Of a stretch of DNA of 64,000 bases, positions 7,941 to 16,450 are shown in pieces. The stretch is from an uncultured Lachnospiraceae bacterium. Its GTDB lineage: Bacteria > Bacillota > Clostridia > Lachnospirales > Lachnospiraceae. The stretch lies in the NCBI GenBank assembly GCA_910586125.1, contig CAJUHP010000005.1, positions 1 through 64,000 of the forward strand, given 5' to 3'. The notes beneath the pieces are model-generated. The model had not been told where the DNA came from. It did no database searches and was given only the letters and a program-made list of their open reading frames with translations. The position numbers and the translations under genes are program-made. Each line of letters starts with the position of its first letter. The stretch's first letter is position 1.

Positions 7941-10445
7941 TTACTCTTTCTTATAGTGAATCGAAGATCGGCACACATCAATCTCCCAGTTATCTTTCCC
8001 GTCCCCGACGTCTTTTTTTCGTATATTCAATAAATAGGCTGCTTTTGACTCAAAATCTCTCACCAGAGGGCCAAAACAGACTTTTTCATATTCCATCCTT
8101 TTCTCCGCCGGAATAAACAGTTTGGGAACGCTTACGCCTTCCGTTATACAATCCGGAGCGGCTGAATACTGAATAATTCGGTATTCCCGTTCATCTCTGT
8201 AAGAATCACTTTTGATCAGAAAACGGGCCACGTCCAAAATTACCATGATCGTATTGCACAGTTCTCTCTCCAAAGCGTTTTGCGTCTCCGGCTCCAGACT
8301 GCTGAAATTTTCTTCGATCTGTTCCAGCGATATTTTGATCTTTCTCTCCAGCTCGCCCAGTTTGCCAATCAACTCATATTGTCTCTCCCACCACTGTGCT
8401 TCCAGATTAGAAATTCCTTTCTCTCTCGCCGCTTTTGCCCTGTGTTTTGCATAGTTTGCTTCCTTTTCCAGATCCAGCCCTTCTCTGTCCGGCAGATAAA
8501 GCACCATATACAGAGGGTATTTGACATTCTCGATCTTATAGCGCCCGGTATTTCCGCTGGTCGATATCTGGCACAAAGAAACCTGCGGATCTTTATCAAA
8601 GCTGGAACCCGCGCAAAATTGGATGGAAATTCCTTTTCCTCCGTCTCCATATCTATCCCACATATTTAACTGATCCAGCCGACTGGTAAAACTTCCCATG
8701 TACACAGAATTTCGGACTGCTCCATTGCGATCGGACGCATACAGGTTCCAAAGCATTTCCCGCAGCGGGCAAGTCTTTCCCGCCGCAAATAATTCCTTCA
8801 GCCGGTCAATCAAAATAGCTCCCTCTCTGGGATCATTCAAATGATGAATCTGATGCAGCCGCAGTCTGGTATCCCCTTCCGGGTTGATCAATTTAGGCAG
8901 TACCTTCATTCTCGTGTAGTGTCCGACCTTAAGTTCCTTCCATGTCTCATCATTAAAATCAATGACCGCGGAGCTGGCAAATTTAATTACATGATTATAA
9001 AGAACAACCAAAGACATCAGAATATTCTGCATCGGCTCCGGCATTTTGTTCTCCGGTTCCTTTTCCTCCTGCCTTCCCTCCCTCTGACTTTTCTTGCTCT
9101 TCTCCTCCAGACGCTGAAACCATTTTTTCAGAAAAGACTGCCGCAGCGCCGGATAATCATCGGTTCTCTTTGGCATGTCATAAGCCTCTGACAAATCGGC
9201 TTTCATATTCAGCGCAAACATATTTATATTTTCCACTGTCAGTACTTTATCCAAAATTGCCCGAATGGTTTCCCGGATGCTCTCTCGACAATACGGACAT
9301 TGCCCGCTGATCAAATTCAACAGATATTCCTTCTCCATCCGCCGCTCGGCGTCATAGAGAAGTGCGGCGATATCATTCAGGCAGATCGTATTGCTGTCAA
9401 ATTTGCGGACCGTTTCCAAAAAGATGGCCAGAGCTGTCTCAAGACAGCTTTGCTGCAGGCTCTCTAGAATCTTTAGGCACTCTTCGGATTCCTGCCGCCT
9501 GCTTTCACCTTGTCTTTTCTTTATCTCCTCTGAACCGTTTTTCTCCTCTCCTTCATATTCTGTATTCAGAATTCCAGAAATCATCTCAATATCTTTCCAT
9601 GCTGCCTCCAGCAGATGGGTATCCGCATCCTTTTTGCTCAGCGAATCGATTCTCTGTCCCGCCTGGAAATACAGGTTTTTAAACAATCCCCCACGGGTAG
9701 TCTGAAGCGTAACTTCTTTGTTGCTCTTCCAGTCTTCATAGCAGAACTTTTCCGGTATCGCATCTTTTTTCAGATCAGGAAGATCCTGATAGATCTGCCT
9801 GGCCTCTCTCAACAAACAATATGCTGCCCTTTCATCACAGGAATTACCGGAATACTTGTCCATCTCAGTAAAAGCTTCCTGCAGTTTCAAATCCAGAGAC
9901 AATTTATCAAAGCAAATCCTCTGATAATTTTTGCAGATTTCTTCCTGACTGGTGTACAAAACTTCTTCTGCTTTTTTCAGGCAGTCCTGAACAACTTCCT
10001 TGGCATTGTGTTTGTCTATGTAGCACTTGGCCATCTCAATCCCGATCCGCACATAGGTTTCCGGGACGACATACTGCAAAGTCTCTGTTTCTATCAATTC
10101 TTTGGCAACAGACAGATACTCCAGCGCTTCATCATAATTTCGCTGGCTGACATATAAACATCCCAGAATACAACCGGCCCTGGCCTTGAAGGTGTTTAAC
10201 AGCCAAATCTGTTCTGACCAGTTTTCCTGACAGATTTCCTGACAAAGCGTTACCGCTTCCTGAGAAGCCAAAATAGGCTGCTTTTTTCTTTTTCTATATA
10301 CACGTTTTTGATACAAGATTATACAGCTTTCTTTCAGACGCTTTGTTTGATTTTCTAAAAATAGGACTTTTCTTTCCAGCCAGGCATCCTTGATTTCAAT
10401 CGGAACGCCGTGAAGACGAACTCGTTCGGTGGGTAACATTTCCAT
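7941..10445 (-). CDS. Large protein with TPR-like N-terminus and DUF2971-like C-terminus
   Basis: This 834-residue cytoplasmic protein has no signal peptide. Residues about 30-210 look like helical TPR-type repeats. A central stretch rich in Lys and Glu (about 290-470) is probably linker or coiled coil. Residues about 515-810 show the DUF2971 pattern: HHLNDPREG, then GSFTSRLDQLNMWDRYGDGGKGISI, then RDEREYRII and a terminal region about FGPLVRDFESKAAYLL. The function of DUF2971 is not established. It is the first gene of the operon, with AAGGAG 10 bases before the ATG and a promoter candidate upstream. An alternative is that it is unrelated to the glycan genes and only shares their promoter. 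Confidence 0.7.
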   Translation of the reverse strand: MEMLPTERVRLHGVPIEIKDAWLERKVLFLENQTKRLKESCIILYQKRVYRKRKKQPILASQEAVTLCQEICQENWSEQIWLLNTFKARAGCILGCLYVSQRNYDEALEYLSVAKELIETETLQYVVPETYVRIGIEMAKCYIDKHNAKEVVQDCLKKAEEVLYTSQEEICKNYQRICFDKLSLDLKLQEAFTEMDKYSGNSCDERAAYCLLREARQIYQDLPDLKKDAIPEKFCYEDWKSNKEVTLQTTRGGLFKNLYFQAGQRIDSLSKKDADTHLLEAAWKDIEMISGILNTEYEGEEKNGSEEIKKRQGESRRQESEECLKILESLQQSCLETALAIFLETVRKFDSNTICLNDIAALLYDAERRMEKEYLLNLISGQCPYCRESIRETIRAILDKVLTVENINMFALNMKADLSEAYDMPKRTDDYPALRQSFLKKWFQRLEEKSKKSQREGRQEEKEPENKMPEPMQNILMSLVVLYNHVIKFASSAVIDFNDETWKELKVGHYTRMKVLPKLINPEGDTRLRLHQIHHLNDPREGAILIDRLKELFAAGKTCPLREMLWNLYASDRNGAVRNSVYMGSFTSRLDQLNMWDRYGDGGKGISIQFCAGSSFDKDPQVSLCQISTSGNTGRYKIENVKYPLYMVLYLPDREGLDLEKEANYAKHRAKAAREKGISNLEAQWWERQYELIGKLGELERKIKISLEQIEENFSSLEPETQNALERELCNTIMVILDVARFLIKSDSYRDEREYRIIQYSAAPDCITEGVSVPKLFIPAEKRMEYEKVCFGPLVRDFESKAAYLLNIRKKDVGDGKDNWEIDVCRSSIHYKKE

Positions 10446-10647
10446 GGGTGATGATCTCCTTTGTGCTTTTTTTCAAGATTTTTCCAGTATATCTCCATCT
10501 CCGGTCAAGCTGCTTGATAAATGGAAGCCGCTCTCCCTTTAACGCATAGTTGCTTGCCAGCCTCAGATATGATTTGCAGGACTTGAGAAATCCTCTGTAT
10601 CCCATCGTTTTCTATATGAATGTGAGGACATCTTTGCTGTCTGCGGC

Positions 10648-10675
10648 TTTATAAAACTATTTATGTTTTTGTAAA
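10648..10675 (-). promoter_or_regulatory. Promoter candidate for the seven-gene operon
   Basis: On the minus strand there is a -35 box TTTACA (10675-10670), a 16-bp spacer and a -10 box TATAAA (10653-10648). This would give a leader of about 195 nt before the DUF2971-like gene at 10445. It is the best match seen in this AT-rich gap; no operator was recognised. Confidence 0.45.
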
Positions 10676-11346
10676 AACCATCTTCACAGACACCTGTTTT
10701 TCTCTGCATATTTCTGTTATAGATAATAAGGAAAAACGGATAACGAAAAAATATCCATCACAGAAATGCCCATTATTTTACTGGTATGGCACTAGAAAAG
10801 GATCTTTCCAAACCAGAATTCTTAAAAAAATTTAGTTGTGAACCAGAATATGATTTTTTGACAAATTAATGATACCATCACTGCTGATCTGTACCTTTTT
10901 ATGAGCTGAAATATTGATTTTTTAAGATTCTGCACACCTGATAGGTGTGGGAAATTTAAGTTAGTATCTAAAAAAATTAATATATTTTATATCTTTTCTT
11001 CTATTTTTTTCATTATACGACAATAATATCAATATATCAACAAAAATTGTGTCTGAATATTATGATATGTTATTTTCATAACGATTATAAGTTATTATAT
11101 AATTATTCAATTCAATTACTAAGTGATATATCTGCTATATACACGCAAAAAATCAAAAAATATCTGCTATCCAATGGCTTGCTGTTCTTACCGATATATG
11201 TAGCCCTACTCGTTTTCATACTTTCTGGATGAATAAATATTATAGGAGTAGGCATGGCTCAACAGTCGAATCGGATTTTCTATGTTTAGCCGTAAAAAAA
11301 TGGGCTGTTGCTCCGGTAAATTTTTTATCTACTTTTGCAACAGAAA
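10676..11346. other. AT-rich non-coding gap between two operons
   Basis: About 670 bp separate the operon promoter candidate from the terminator of the pseudaminic cassette. The stretch is strongly AT-rich with many short stop-interrupted frames. A short hairpin (CACACCT / AGGTGTG) lies at 10933-10949 without a T-run. I see no convincing gene, remnant or RNA in it. Confidence 0.5.
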
Positions 11347-11378
11347 AAGGGGCAAAGCCCAAAAAGGCTTTGCCCCTT
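11347..11378 (-). terminator. Rho-independent terminator of the pseudaminic-type cassette
   Basis: A 13-bp stem (AAGGGGCAAAGCC / GGCTTTGCCCCTT) with a 6-base loop is followed on the minus strand by a run of T (TTTTTC when the end of the stem is included). It lies about 20 bp after the stop of the membrane acyltransferase gene and so marks the end of that operon. Confidence 0.88.
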
Positions 11379-11398
11379 ATAAACAAATATATCCTACC

Positions 11399-12400
11399 CT
11401 AATTCTTTCTTGATCTTCCCAAGCAAAAAAGAAGCGATTGCAAATATCTGGTTATCGGTTTTTCAATCAGATAAAAAAGTATCCCTATCGTTATACAAAC
11501 AAAAAAATTCAATCCTATTTGTAAAAATCGGTCTGTTACCACTTCGTAGAAAGAGTATACAAATGTGAAGTACACCATCTGTGTTAAAAAAATATGATAG
11601 GAAGCTCTTCCAATCCATTCCAAAGGTTTGCACTTTAATGAATCATTTTGAAGCAGGATTCTCGAAACAGGCAAAAGAAACAAAACAGCCACAAAAGATG
11701 TATTCGTCCAATAATCCGTGATGATCGGCACATGCTTAAAATAAACAAAAAATAGAATATAAATGGCACTGGCACATATAGACAAAATGCTTACATACCG
11801 CCTCTCTCTTTTCCCGCTCACCGCCAGATAACAACCCCAGGCAATCAAGAGCGTATAGCGAAAGAGCAGCATTCTGTAACAGTCTTCGTTCATACCGTAT
11901 GCCTTTTTGAGCAGTTCAAACACAAAGTTCATAACGCCGCATATCAACACACCCTTTTCCTGATATCTTTTTACGATAAAATAAAGAACGGGAAACCAAA
12001 ATATAAACTGCATCATGCAGGGATAGTAATAGCTTCCTGGTCCCTGTCCTCCATTCAGAAAAAGCAGAAGACTCTTCTTAAATCCATGTCTTACATGATA
12101 CAGCATAAAAATCAATTCCTCCGCCAAAAAGGCAAATAAAAAAGGAAGCGTATACCGAATCGCTTTCCCGCATACCGGTTCCCATCCATACGCTTTTTCC
12201 AAACCGTCTATGTTATGCCTGTAAAAAGATTTGGATGCGACAAATCCTGACAGGATCATAAAAATGGGAACCGCCATATCCACCCAAAACGGAAAAAGAT
12301 ATTTCAGCCGTTCGGCCTCTGTCCATGAATAATGCGTAAAAATAACCAGCAGAATGCAAATACCTTTCAAAAAATCCACGGTTCGATTTCTATCTATCAA
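11399..12400 (-). CDS. Membrane acyltransferase family 3 (OafA-like)
   Basis: This 333-residue polytopic protein has about ten hydrophobic segments. It begins with the family signature of a first membrane helix carrying a conserved Arg/Asp pair and His (RTVDFLKGICILLVIFTHYSW, H23). The family moves acyl groups, often acetyl, across or at the membrane onto surface polysaccharide hydroxyls. The start appears to be TTG, about 10 bases after GAGGA. It is the last gene of the pseudaminic-type cassette and precedes its terminator. It is likely to O-acetylate the finished glycan; the acceptor is unknown. Confidence 0.85.
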   Translation of the reverse strand: MIDRNRTVDFLKGICILLVIFTHYSWTEAERLKYLFPFWVDMAVPIFMILSGFVASKSFYRHNIDGLEKAYGWEPVCGKAIRYTLPFLFAFLAEELIFMLYHVRHGFKKSLLLFLNGGQGPGSYYYPCMMQFIFWFPVLYFIVKRYQEKGVLICGVMNFVFELLKKAYGMNEDCYRMLLFRYTLLIAWGCYLAVSGKRERRYVSILSICASAIYILFFVYFKHVPIITDYWTNTSFVAVLFLLPVSRILLQNDSLKCKPLEWIGRASYHIFLTQMVYFTFVYSFYEVVTDRFLQIGLNFFVCITIGILFYLIEKPITRYLQSLLFCLGRSRKN

Positions 12401-12419
12401 AGCCCATTCATCCTCTTCT

Positions 12420-12953
12420 TTATGTGCTTCCCTCTTCTATCTTATCCCCTTCCAGCTTCTTCTCATACAGCAAAAAACTCCCCCGCTTTTCCTTCTTTGC
12501 AAAGCCTAGCTTTTCAATCAGCCGCAGAGACGCCTCGTTTTCTTTGTGGATTTCCGCTATCGCGGTTTTCACATTCCCATAGTTCTGACTCCATTCCAGC
12601 AGCGCCCGCAGCACCTCCTGCGCATATCCTTTATGGTATTCTCTCGGATCTAATAAATAGCTCAATTCTGCGGTCTGGCCATCCATGCCCACCCGTTTTA
12701 CACCGAAAACACCAACCGGTTTTCCAGTCTCTTTTTTACAGCCCAACCAGTCGATTCGGTCTGCGTCGGGAAGATAGGTTTCCCAAAACCATTTCAGATG
12801 TTCTTGTCTCTGAATCGGGTGTGCGTTCACAAAATAACGGTATACTTCCGGACGTGTTCTCCATCCAACCAGAAGATCGGCATCCGTCTCCTGAATTTCC
12901 CGCAGCCGCAATCTCTCCGTTACGATGGGATGGAACCGAAATGTCTGTTTCAT
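12420..12953 (-). CDS. GNAT family N-acetyltransferase
   Basis: This GNAT (about 177 residues) starts TERLRLREIQETDADLL and has the acetyl-CoA-binding region around YLLDPREYHKGYAQEVLRAL and the closing NEASLRLIEKLGF. This RimJ/RimL-like layout is shared with sugar N-acetyltransferases such as PseH. The chosen ATG at 12953 lies one base after the TAG of the formyltransferase gene, so translation is probably coupled. An in-frame ATG at 13001 adds 16 unconserved residues. It is a candidate for acetylating the 4-amino group of the nonulosonate precursor, an inference from position in the cassette. Confidence 0.85.
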   Translation of the reverse strand: MKQTFRFHPIVTERLRLREIQETDADLLVGWRTRPEVYRYFVNAHPIQRQEHLKWFWETYLPDADRIDWLGCKKETGKPVGVFGVKRVGMDGQTAELSYLLDPREYHKGYAQEVLRALLEWSQNYGNVKTAIAEIHKENEASLRLIEKLGFAKKEKRGSFLLYEKKLEGDKIEEGST

Positions 12954-12954
12954 G

Positions 12955-13626
12955 CTACACACCGCCCACCCATTGTATGAAACGGGCCTGCCCCAACCCA
13001 TGAATTAGTCGGCTGAGTACCCCCCCCCCCGGACTATTTACAGATTTTAATAAGTTCTGTGTCTCCTTTAAAAATGTTTCTACTGGAATATCATAAGTTG
13101 CCATTCCTTTTTTTATCCTCTCCCCATCCCGCAGCGAATGATAGCTTCCCTTTCCCAATGGAAGCTTACGAAGCGATTCCCAATGGTTATAGTAGAGAAA
13201 CGCTTTTTGAAACAGCCGTTTCGCGGCCTGGTCTAACGCCTCATAGCTGCTTTTTAACGTTTCCCCCGCTTCTCTTTCCACCAGTTCCTGCGCAATGATG
13301 TTTCCCTGATCCAAAGCGGCATTGATATAGTGCAGCGTGACGCCGCGGGGCGTTTGTTCCAGAAAACTCCACAGATTCGGATCGGCCCCGCGGTTCCAAG
13401 GCAGGAACGAGGTGTGAAGGTTTACCACATTTTCTCCCAACGCCCGGATCTGTTCGTCTGACAAAATATACCGGTAGGTGTAACTGACTGCCAAATCAAA
13501 TTGTTGTTTGCGGCACCAGGCGGCATCCAGTTTTTCTTTCCACAGCACGGTTTCCTGTCCCTGCTCTCTCAGCCAGAAAAACAGCTCTTCCGCGCATGCA
13601 TTCTGATACAGACATAAGATTTTCAT
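12955..13626 (-). CDS. Sugar formyltransferase (Fmt/ArnA-type fold), poly-G tract at 3' end
   Basis: The product (about 223 residues) has the formyltransferase core. The catalytic segment is NLHTSFLPWNRGADP, equivalent to the N...HPS..P.YRG motif of methionyl-tRNA and sugar N-formyltransferases, followed by VTLHYINAALDQGNI. The likely substrate is an amino sugar with N10-formyl-THF as donor. The ATG at 13626 overlaps the pseI stop (ATGA), so I prefer it to the upstream ATG at 13647. An 11-bp G tract (13020-13030) just after the conserved domain sets which of three short tails is read. In this sequence the tail ends at TAG, one base before the downstream GNAT start. Confidence 0.85.
   Translation of the reverse strand: MKILCLYQNACAEELFFWLREQGQETVLWKEKLDAAWCRKQQFDLAVSYTYRYILSDEQIRALGENVVNLHTSFLPWNRGADPNLWSFLEQTPRGVTLHYINAALDQGNIIAQELVEREAGETLKSSYEALDQAAKRLFQKAFLYYNHWESLRKLPLGKGSYHSLRDGERIKKGMATYDIPVETFLKETQNLLKSVNSPGGGVLSRLIHGLGQARFIQWVGGV
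13020..13030 (-). repeat. Poly-G(11) tract at the 3' end of the formyltransferase gene
   Basis: There are eleven consecutive G on the coding strand. With 11 G the frame ends at 12955. Loss of one G would give a stop at about 13005 (tail Tyr-Ser-Ala-Asp), and gain of one would run to a TGA overlapping the next ATG. It is a candidate slipped-strand mispairing site, although the conserved enzyme domain lies before the tract. Confidence 0.7.
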
Positions 13627-14666
13627 AGGCTTTTGTTTTCCTTCCACTCCTCCTGAACAGGCTCTCCCCGTTTCCGGTCACAGGCACTTTTCTTCCCCAA
13701 AATCTCCTCCAGGTACTTCGGTTTCAAGCCATACCCCGGCCGGATACTGCGGATATTATCGGATGTAAAAACCTCTCCCGCTGCCACGTCCTTAACAACA
13801 AACAGGCTCCGGCGAAAGACCAGGGAAGCTTTCTCCCTTTTTGTCAGAGAGTAGTTCGGTCCGCCCGCGATCCGGGCCGCGTTTCTCACATCCGCGACCA
13901 TCCTGGCAAAATCCGGCAGCTCCATACTGAATGCGCTGTCGGCGCTGTCGATACCGGGAAGCTTCACGTGTTTTTCAATCACGCAGGCTCCCAGTGCCAC
14001 GCCAACGACCGCGCCCAAGCTTCCCATGCTGTGATCGGACAAGCCGACCGGTACCTGAAAGCGCCTCCGCATATCCGGAATGTTTCCCAGATGCATATCC
14101 TCCCATGATGCCGGATACTCGCTGCAGCATTTCAGCAGAATAATCTGCTCGTTCCCCGCCTTTTTACAGGCGTTTACCGCCTCTTGTATCTCTTCCAGAC
14201 TTCCCATTCCCGTCGATAGGATCATCGGCTTTCCTTTTGAGGCTGCATAGGTAATCAGAGGAAGATCGACCAGTTCAAAACTGGCAATTTTATATGCCTC
14301 CGCTCCCAAACTCTCCAGAAAATCCACCGCGGCCGAATCAAACGGCGTAGATAAAAAATCTACGCCGCAGGCCTGACATTCTTCCTTTATCCGTGCATGC
14401 CATTCGTACGGCGTACCCGCCTCCTGATACAGCTCATACAGGCTGTATCCGTCCCACAGGCCGCCGGAAATCCGAAAGAATTCATTCTCACAGTCGATCG
14501 TGAGACTGTCTGCTGTATACGTCTGAATCTTAATGCAATCCGCCCCGGCTTTCGCCGCCTGCCGGACAATCTCCAGCGCATGTTCCAGACTTCCGCCATG
14601 GTTCGCGCTCATCTCCGCTATGATATAGATCTCTCCGTTTTCTATCTTTTCTTTCAAATGGAACAT
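13623..14666 (-). CDS. pseI: Pseudaminic acid synthase (NeuB family, PseI-like)
   Basis: The 347-residue NeuB-family enzyme condenses a 6-deoxy-di-N-acyl-amino-hexose with phosphoenolpyruvate to make a C9 nonulosonate. It starts IAEMSANHGGSLEHAL, followed by KIQTYTADSLTID and the GLWDGYSLYELY insert that is characteristic of PseI as against NeuB or LegI. The barrel continues with FLSTPFDSAAVDFLE and GLSDHSMG, and the C-terminal SAF (antifreeze-like) domain (about residues 285-345) is intact. AGGAGG lies 5 bases before the ATG. It sits after the PseA-like gene and overlaps the formyltransferase gene. PseI rather than LegI is my reading of the motifs. Confidence 0.9.
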   Translation of the reverse strand: MFHLKEKIENGEIYIIAEMSANHGGSLEHALEIVRQAAKAGADCIKIQTYTADSLTIDCENEFFRISGGLWDGYSLYELYQEAGTPYEWHARIKEECQACGVDFLSTPFDSAAVDFLESLGAEAYKIASFELVDLPLITYAASKGKPMILSTGMGSLEEIQEAVNACKKAGNEQIILLKCCSEYPASWEDMHLGNIPDMRRRFQVPVGLSDHSMGSLGAVVGVALGACVIEKHVKLPGIDSADSAFSMELPDFARMVADVRNAARIAGGPNYSLTKREKASLVFRRSLFVVKDVAAGEVFTSDNIRSIRPGYGLKPKYLEEILGKKSACDRKRGEPVQEEWKENKSL

Positions 14667-14675
14667 GCCTGCCTC

Positions 14676-15818
14676 CTATATTTCTTTGTCCCATTGCTCC
14701 ATATCCGGCAGGGGTGCGCCGGCTTCTATTTTGTCATGGTCGAATCCCCAGTCCACAATTCCATTTTTCTGCAAAATCGCTTCAAACTCCTCTTCCTCAA
14801 TTCCCAGAACCTTCAAAAATCCATCCAGAGAGGCCGGACGTTTCCCGTCATATTTCTCAGCCAGTTCCCATCCCATTTCTCGCTCCATCTCCCCGTTTCG
14901 GATATCAATGCAGGCCAGATGATTGGTTCGTCCATGACCACGCTTAATATATTTACAATAATCCCGAATTCCCTGCCAGCGGCATTCTATTTTTTCATAA
15001 TCATACTGCGGCGGAATCCCTTCCACCTCCTGCCCTTGCCAGCCCAGCTCTCTTTTTATGGTTTCCACCTGATGTTTGGTATGCCATTTGATATAGTTTC
15101 CCAGATAAATCGCTTTCGCGCCGAGCTGTTTTAATTCCTCTCTGGAAGGAAACTGAAAGGGCAAAAGATCTCTTTTATCTACCTCTCCCTCTAACAATCC
15201 ATACATTTTATCGGCATTGATTCCCAAATCAATGATTTCGTCAAATTTTTTCTCATCCAGTTCCTCCAATTCCTGGGGATTATGGTAAGCCCGGTACTCG
15301 GAGGAAGCCTCGCCCCATATCACAAGCGGTATCTGAAATTTTACTGCCATCTGCATAGTATGTGCGAATACTCCCGTATGACAGTGCCAGCAGAAATCTC
15401 CCGTCTCCTTCAGAGAAGCCAGCATCAATTTGCGGACGACCTTCCAGTTTGCCGTAAATTCCAGCACATCGACGCCCAGCTTTTTAAAAGTCCGTATATT
15501 ATTTTCCTGCACCAGAGGCCGGTATCCCCAATGGTTAAATCGGACGACCAGAGGTTTTAAGCCCAGCTCTCTGACTACATACCACAACTGGTACGTGCTG
15601 TCCTTGCCGCCGCTAAAGGGCACAATGCAGTCATATTCTCCCTTTCCCTGATATCGGCTGACAATCTCCTGCAGAATCTTCTTTCTCTCCTCCCAGTCGA
15701 TCTCCTCATGCTTTACTTCCGCCTGCCGGCAGATGTTACAGACCCCCGCCTCGTCAAACCCCACCGACTCCGCGCTCTCCGGCAGAATACATTTTGTGCA
15801 GTACCGCATTTTCTTCAC
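14676..15818 (-). CDS. N-acetyl sugar amidotransferase (PseA/WbpG-like)
   Basis: This 380-residue PP-loop ATPase has an N-terminal zinc-type cysteine pair set (C7, C10, C27, C30) and the PP-loop PFSGGKDS at about 67-74. This is the PseA/WbpG/LgpH family of N-acetyl sugar amidotransferases, which turn an acetamido into an acetamidino group using a nitrogen donor. Next to PseI this suggests an acetamidino-pseudaminic derivative. The start is probably GTG at 15818 with GGAGG 8 bases upstream. A separate glutaminase partner (HisH-like) was not found in the window. Confidence 0.88.
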   Translation of the reverse strand: MKKMRYCTKCILPESAESVGFDEAGVCNICRQAEVKHEEIDWEERKKILQEIVSRYQGKGEYDCIVPFSGGKDSTYQLWYVVRELGLKPLVVRFNHWGYRPLVQENNIRTFKKLGVDVLEFTANWKVVRKLMLASLKETGDFCWHCHTGVFAHTMQMAVKFQIPLVIWGEASSEYRAYHNPQELEELDEKKFDEIIDLGINADKMYGLLEGEVDKRDLLPFQFPSREELKQLGAKAIYLGNYIKWHTKHQVETIKRELGWQGQEVEGIPPQYDYEKIECRWQGIRDYCKYIKRGHGRTNHLACIDIRNGEMEREMGWELAEKYDGKRPASLDGFLKVLGIEEEEFEAILQKNGIVDWGFDHDKIEAGAPLPDMEQWDKEI

Positions 15819-15841
15819 GTTTCTTTCCTCCCTGTTCTATG

Positions 15842-16394
15842 TTATGAGCGGATCTTTTCTTCGCTTTCCAGCAACGCATACCGGTAGATATCCGTCCAGT
15901 TTCCGTCAAAGCATACCTGCTCCCGAAAAACTCCTTCCCTCTGAAACCCGTTCTTCTCCAACGCTCTCTGGCTTCCTCTTGCGCAGGCATATGTCCCGGC
16001 CTCTATCCGGTGCAGGCCTAGTTCCTGAAATCCAAACTGGCACACCAGACGGATGGCTTGCGTCGCGCACCCCTTCCCCCACCAGGTTTTTTCTCCAATG
16101 TAATAGCTGATATCCGCATGGCGGTAATGGGGGTGAATCGGGCCGATTTTTATATTTCCGATATGTTGGCCGGTTTCTTTTACCACAATCGCAAACAGGA
16201 TACTGTGGTTATTCTCTCTCTGGGATTGGACAAATGCGCGGATGGTTTCCCGGTTTTGCGCGGACCATTTGGTCTCCATATATTGATTGACTTCCGGATC
16301 GTTTAGCCATTCCACATATCGATCCTTACAGTCATTCAGCTCAATTTGACGGAGAATGAGTCCCCCCCCCCCCCAATATTTTTTGCGTAATCAT
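15842..16394 (-). CDS. GNAT family N-acetyltransferase, frameshifted OFF by a poly-G tract
   Basis: The GNAT body (LILRQIELNDCKDRYVEWLNDPEVN..., with GDISYYIGEKTWWGKG-type acetyl-CoA region and a GSQRALEKNGF ending) is intact. Its only plausible start is the ATG at 16394, which has AAGGAG upstream and opens MITQKIL then poly-glycine from a 13-bp G tract at 16362-16374. With 13 G the frame is shifted and stops at 16341 after 17 residues. With 12 (or 9, 15) G the frame continues into the GNAT for a 183-residue protein. It is probably PseH-like or a decorating acetyltransferase of the nonulosonate. It is a candidate ON/OFF gene rather than a decayed one. Confidence 0.8.
16362..16374 (-). repeat. 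Poly-G(13) tract near the start of the GNAT gene
   Basis: Thirteen G lie on the coding strand 7 codons after the ATG at 16394. Twelve would restore the frame; thirteen or eleven lead to an early stop. It is the longest homopolymer I saw in the window. Confidence 0.88.
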
Positions 16395-16450
16395 GGCAAT
16401 AATTCTCCTTTTTTATACACTTTTCATGACTTATTTGTTCTTTCTGTTTT

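Noticed and set aside
10396..10605. A 69-codon minus-strand frame overlapping the start of the DUF2971-like gene.
   Set aside because: The start lacks a Shine-Dalgarno site and the frame runs through the ribosome binding site and start of the real gene. The N-terminal part looks faintly protein-like, but support is too weak.
10933..10949. Hairpin CACACCT / AGGTGTG in the intergenic gap.
   Set aside because: A 7-bp stem with no T-run on either side and no gene ending nearby; not supported as a terminator or operator.
11047..11232. A 61-codon plus-strand frame with a hydrophobic end in the AT-rich gap.
   Set aside because: No ribosome binding site, biased composition typical of AT-rich non-coding DNA, and no recognisable motif.
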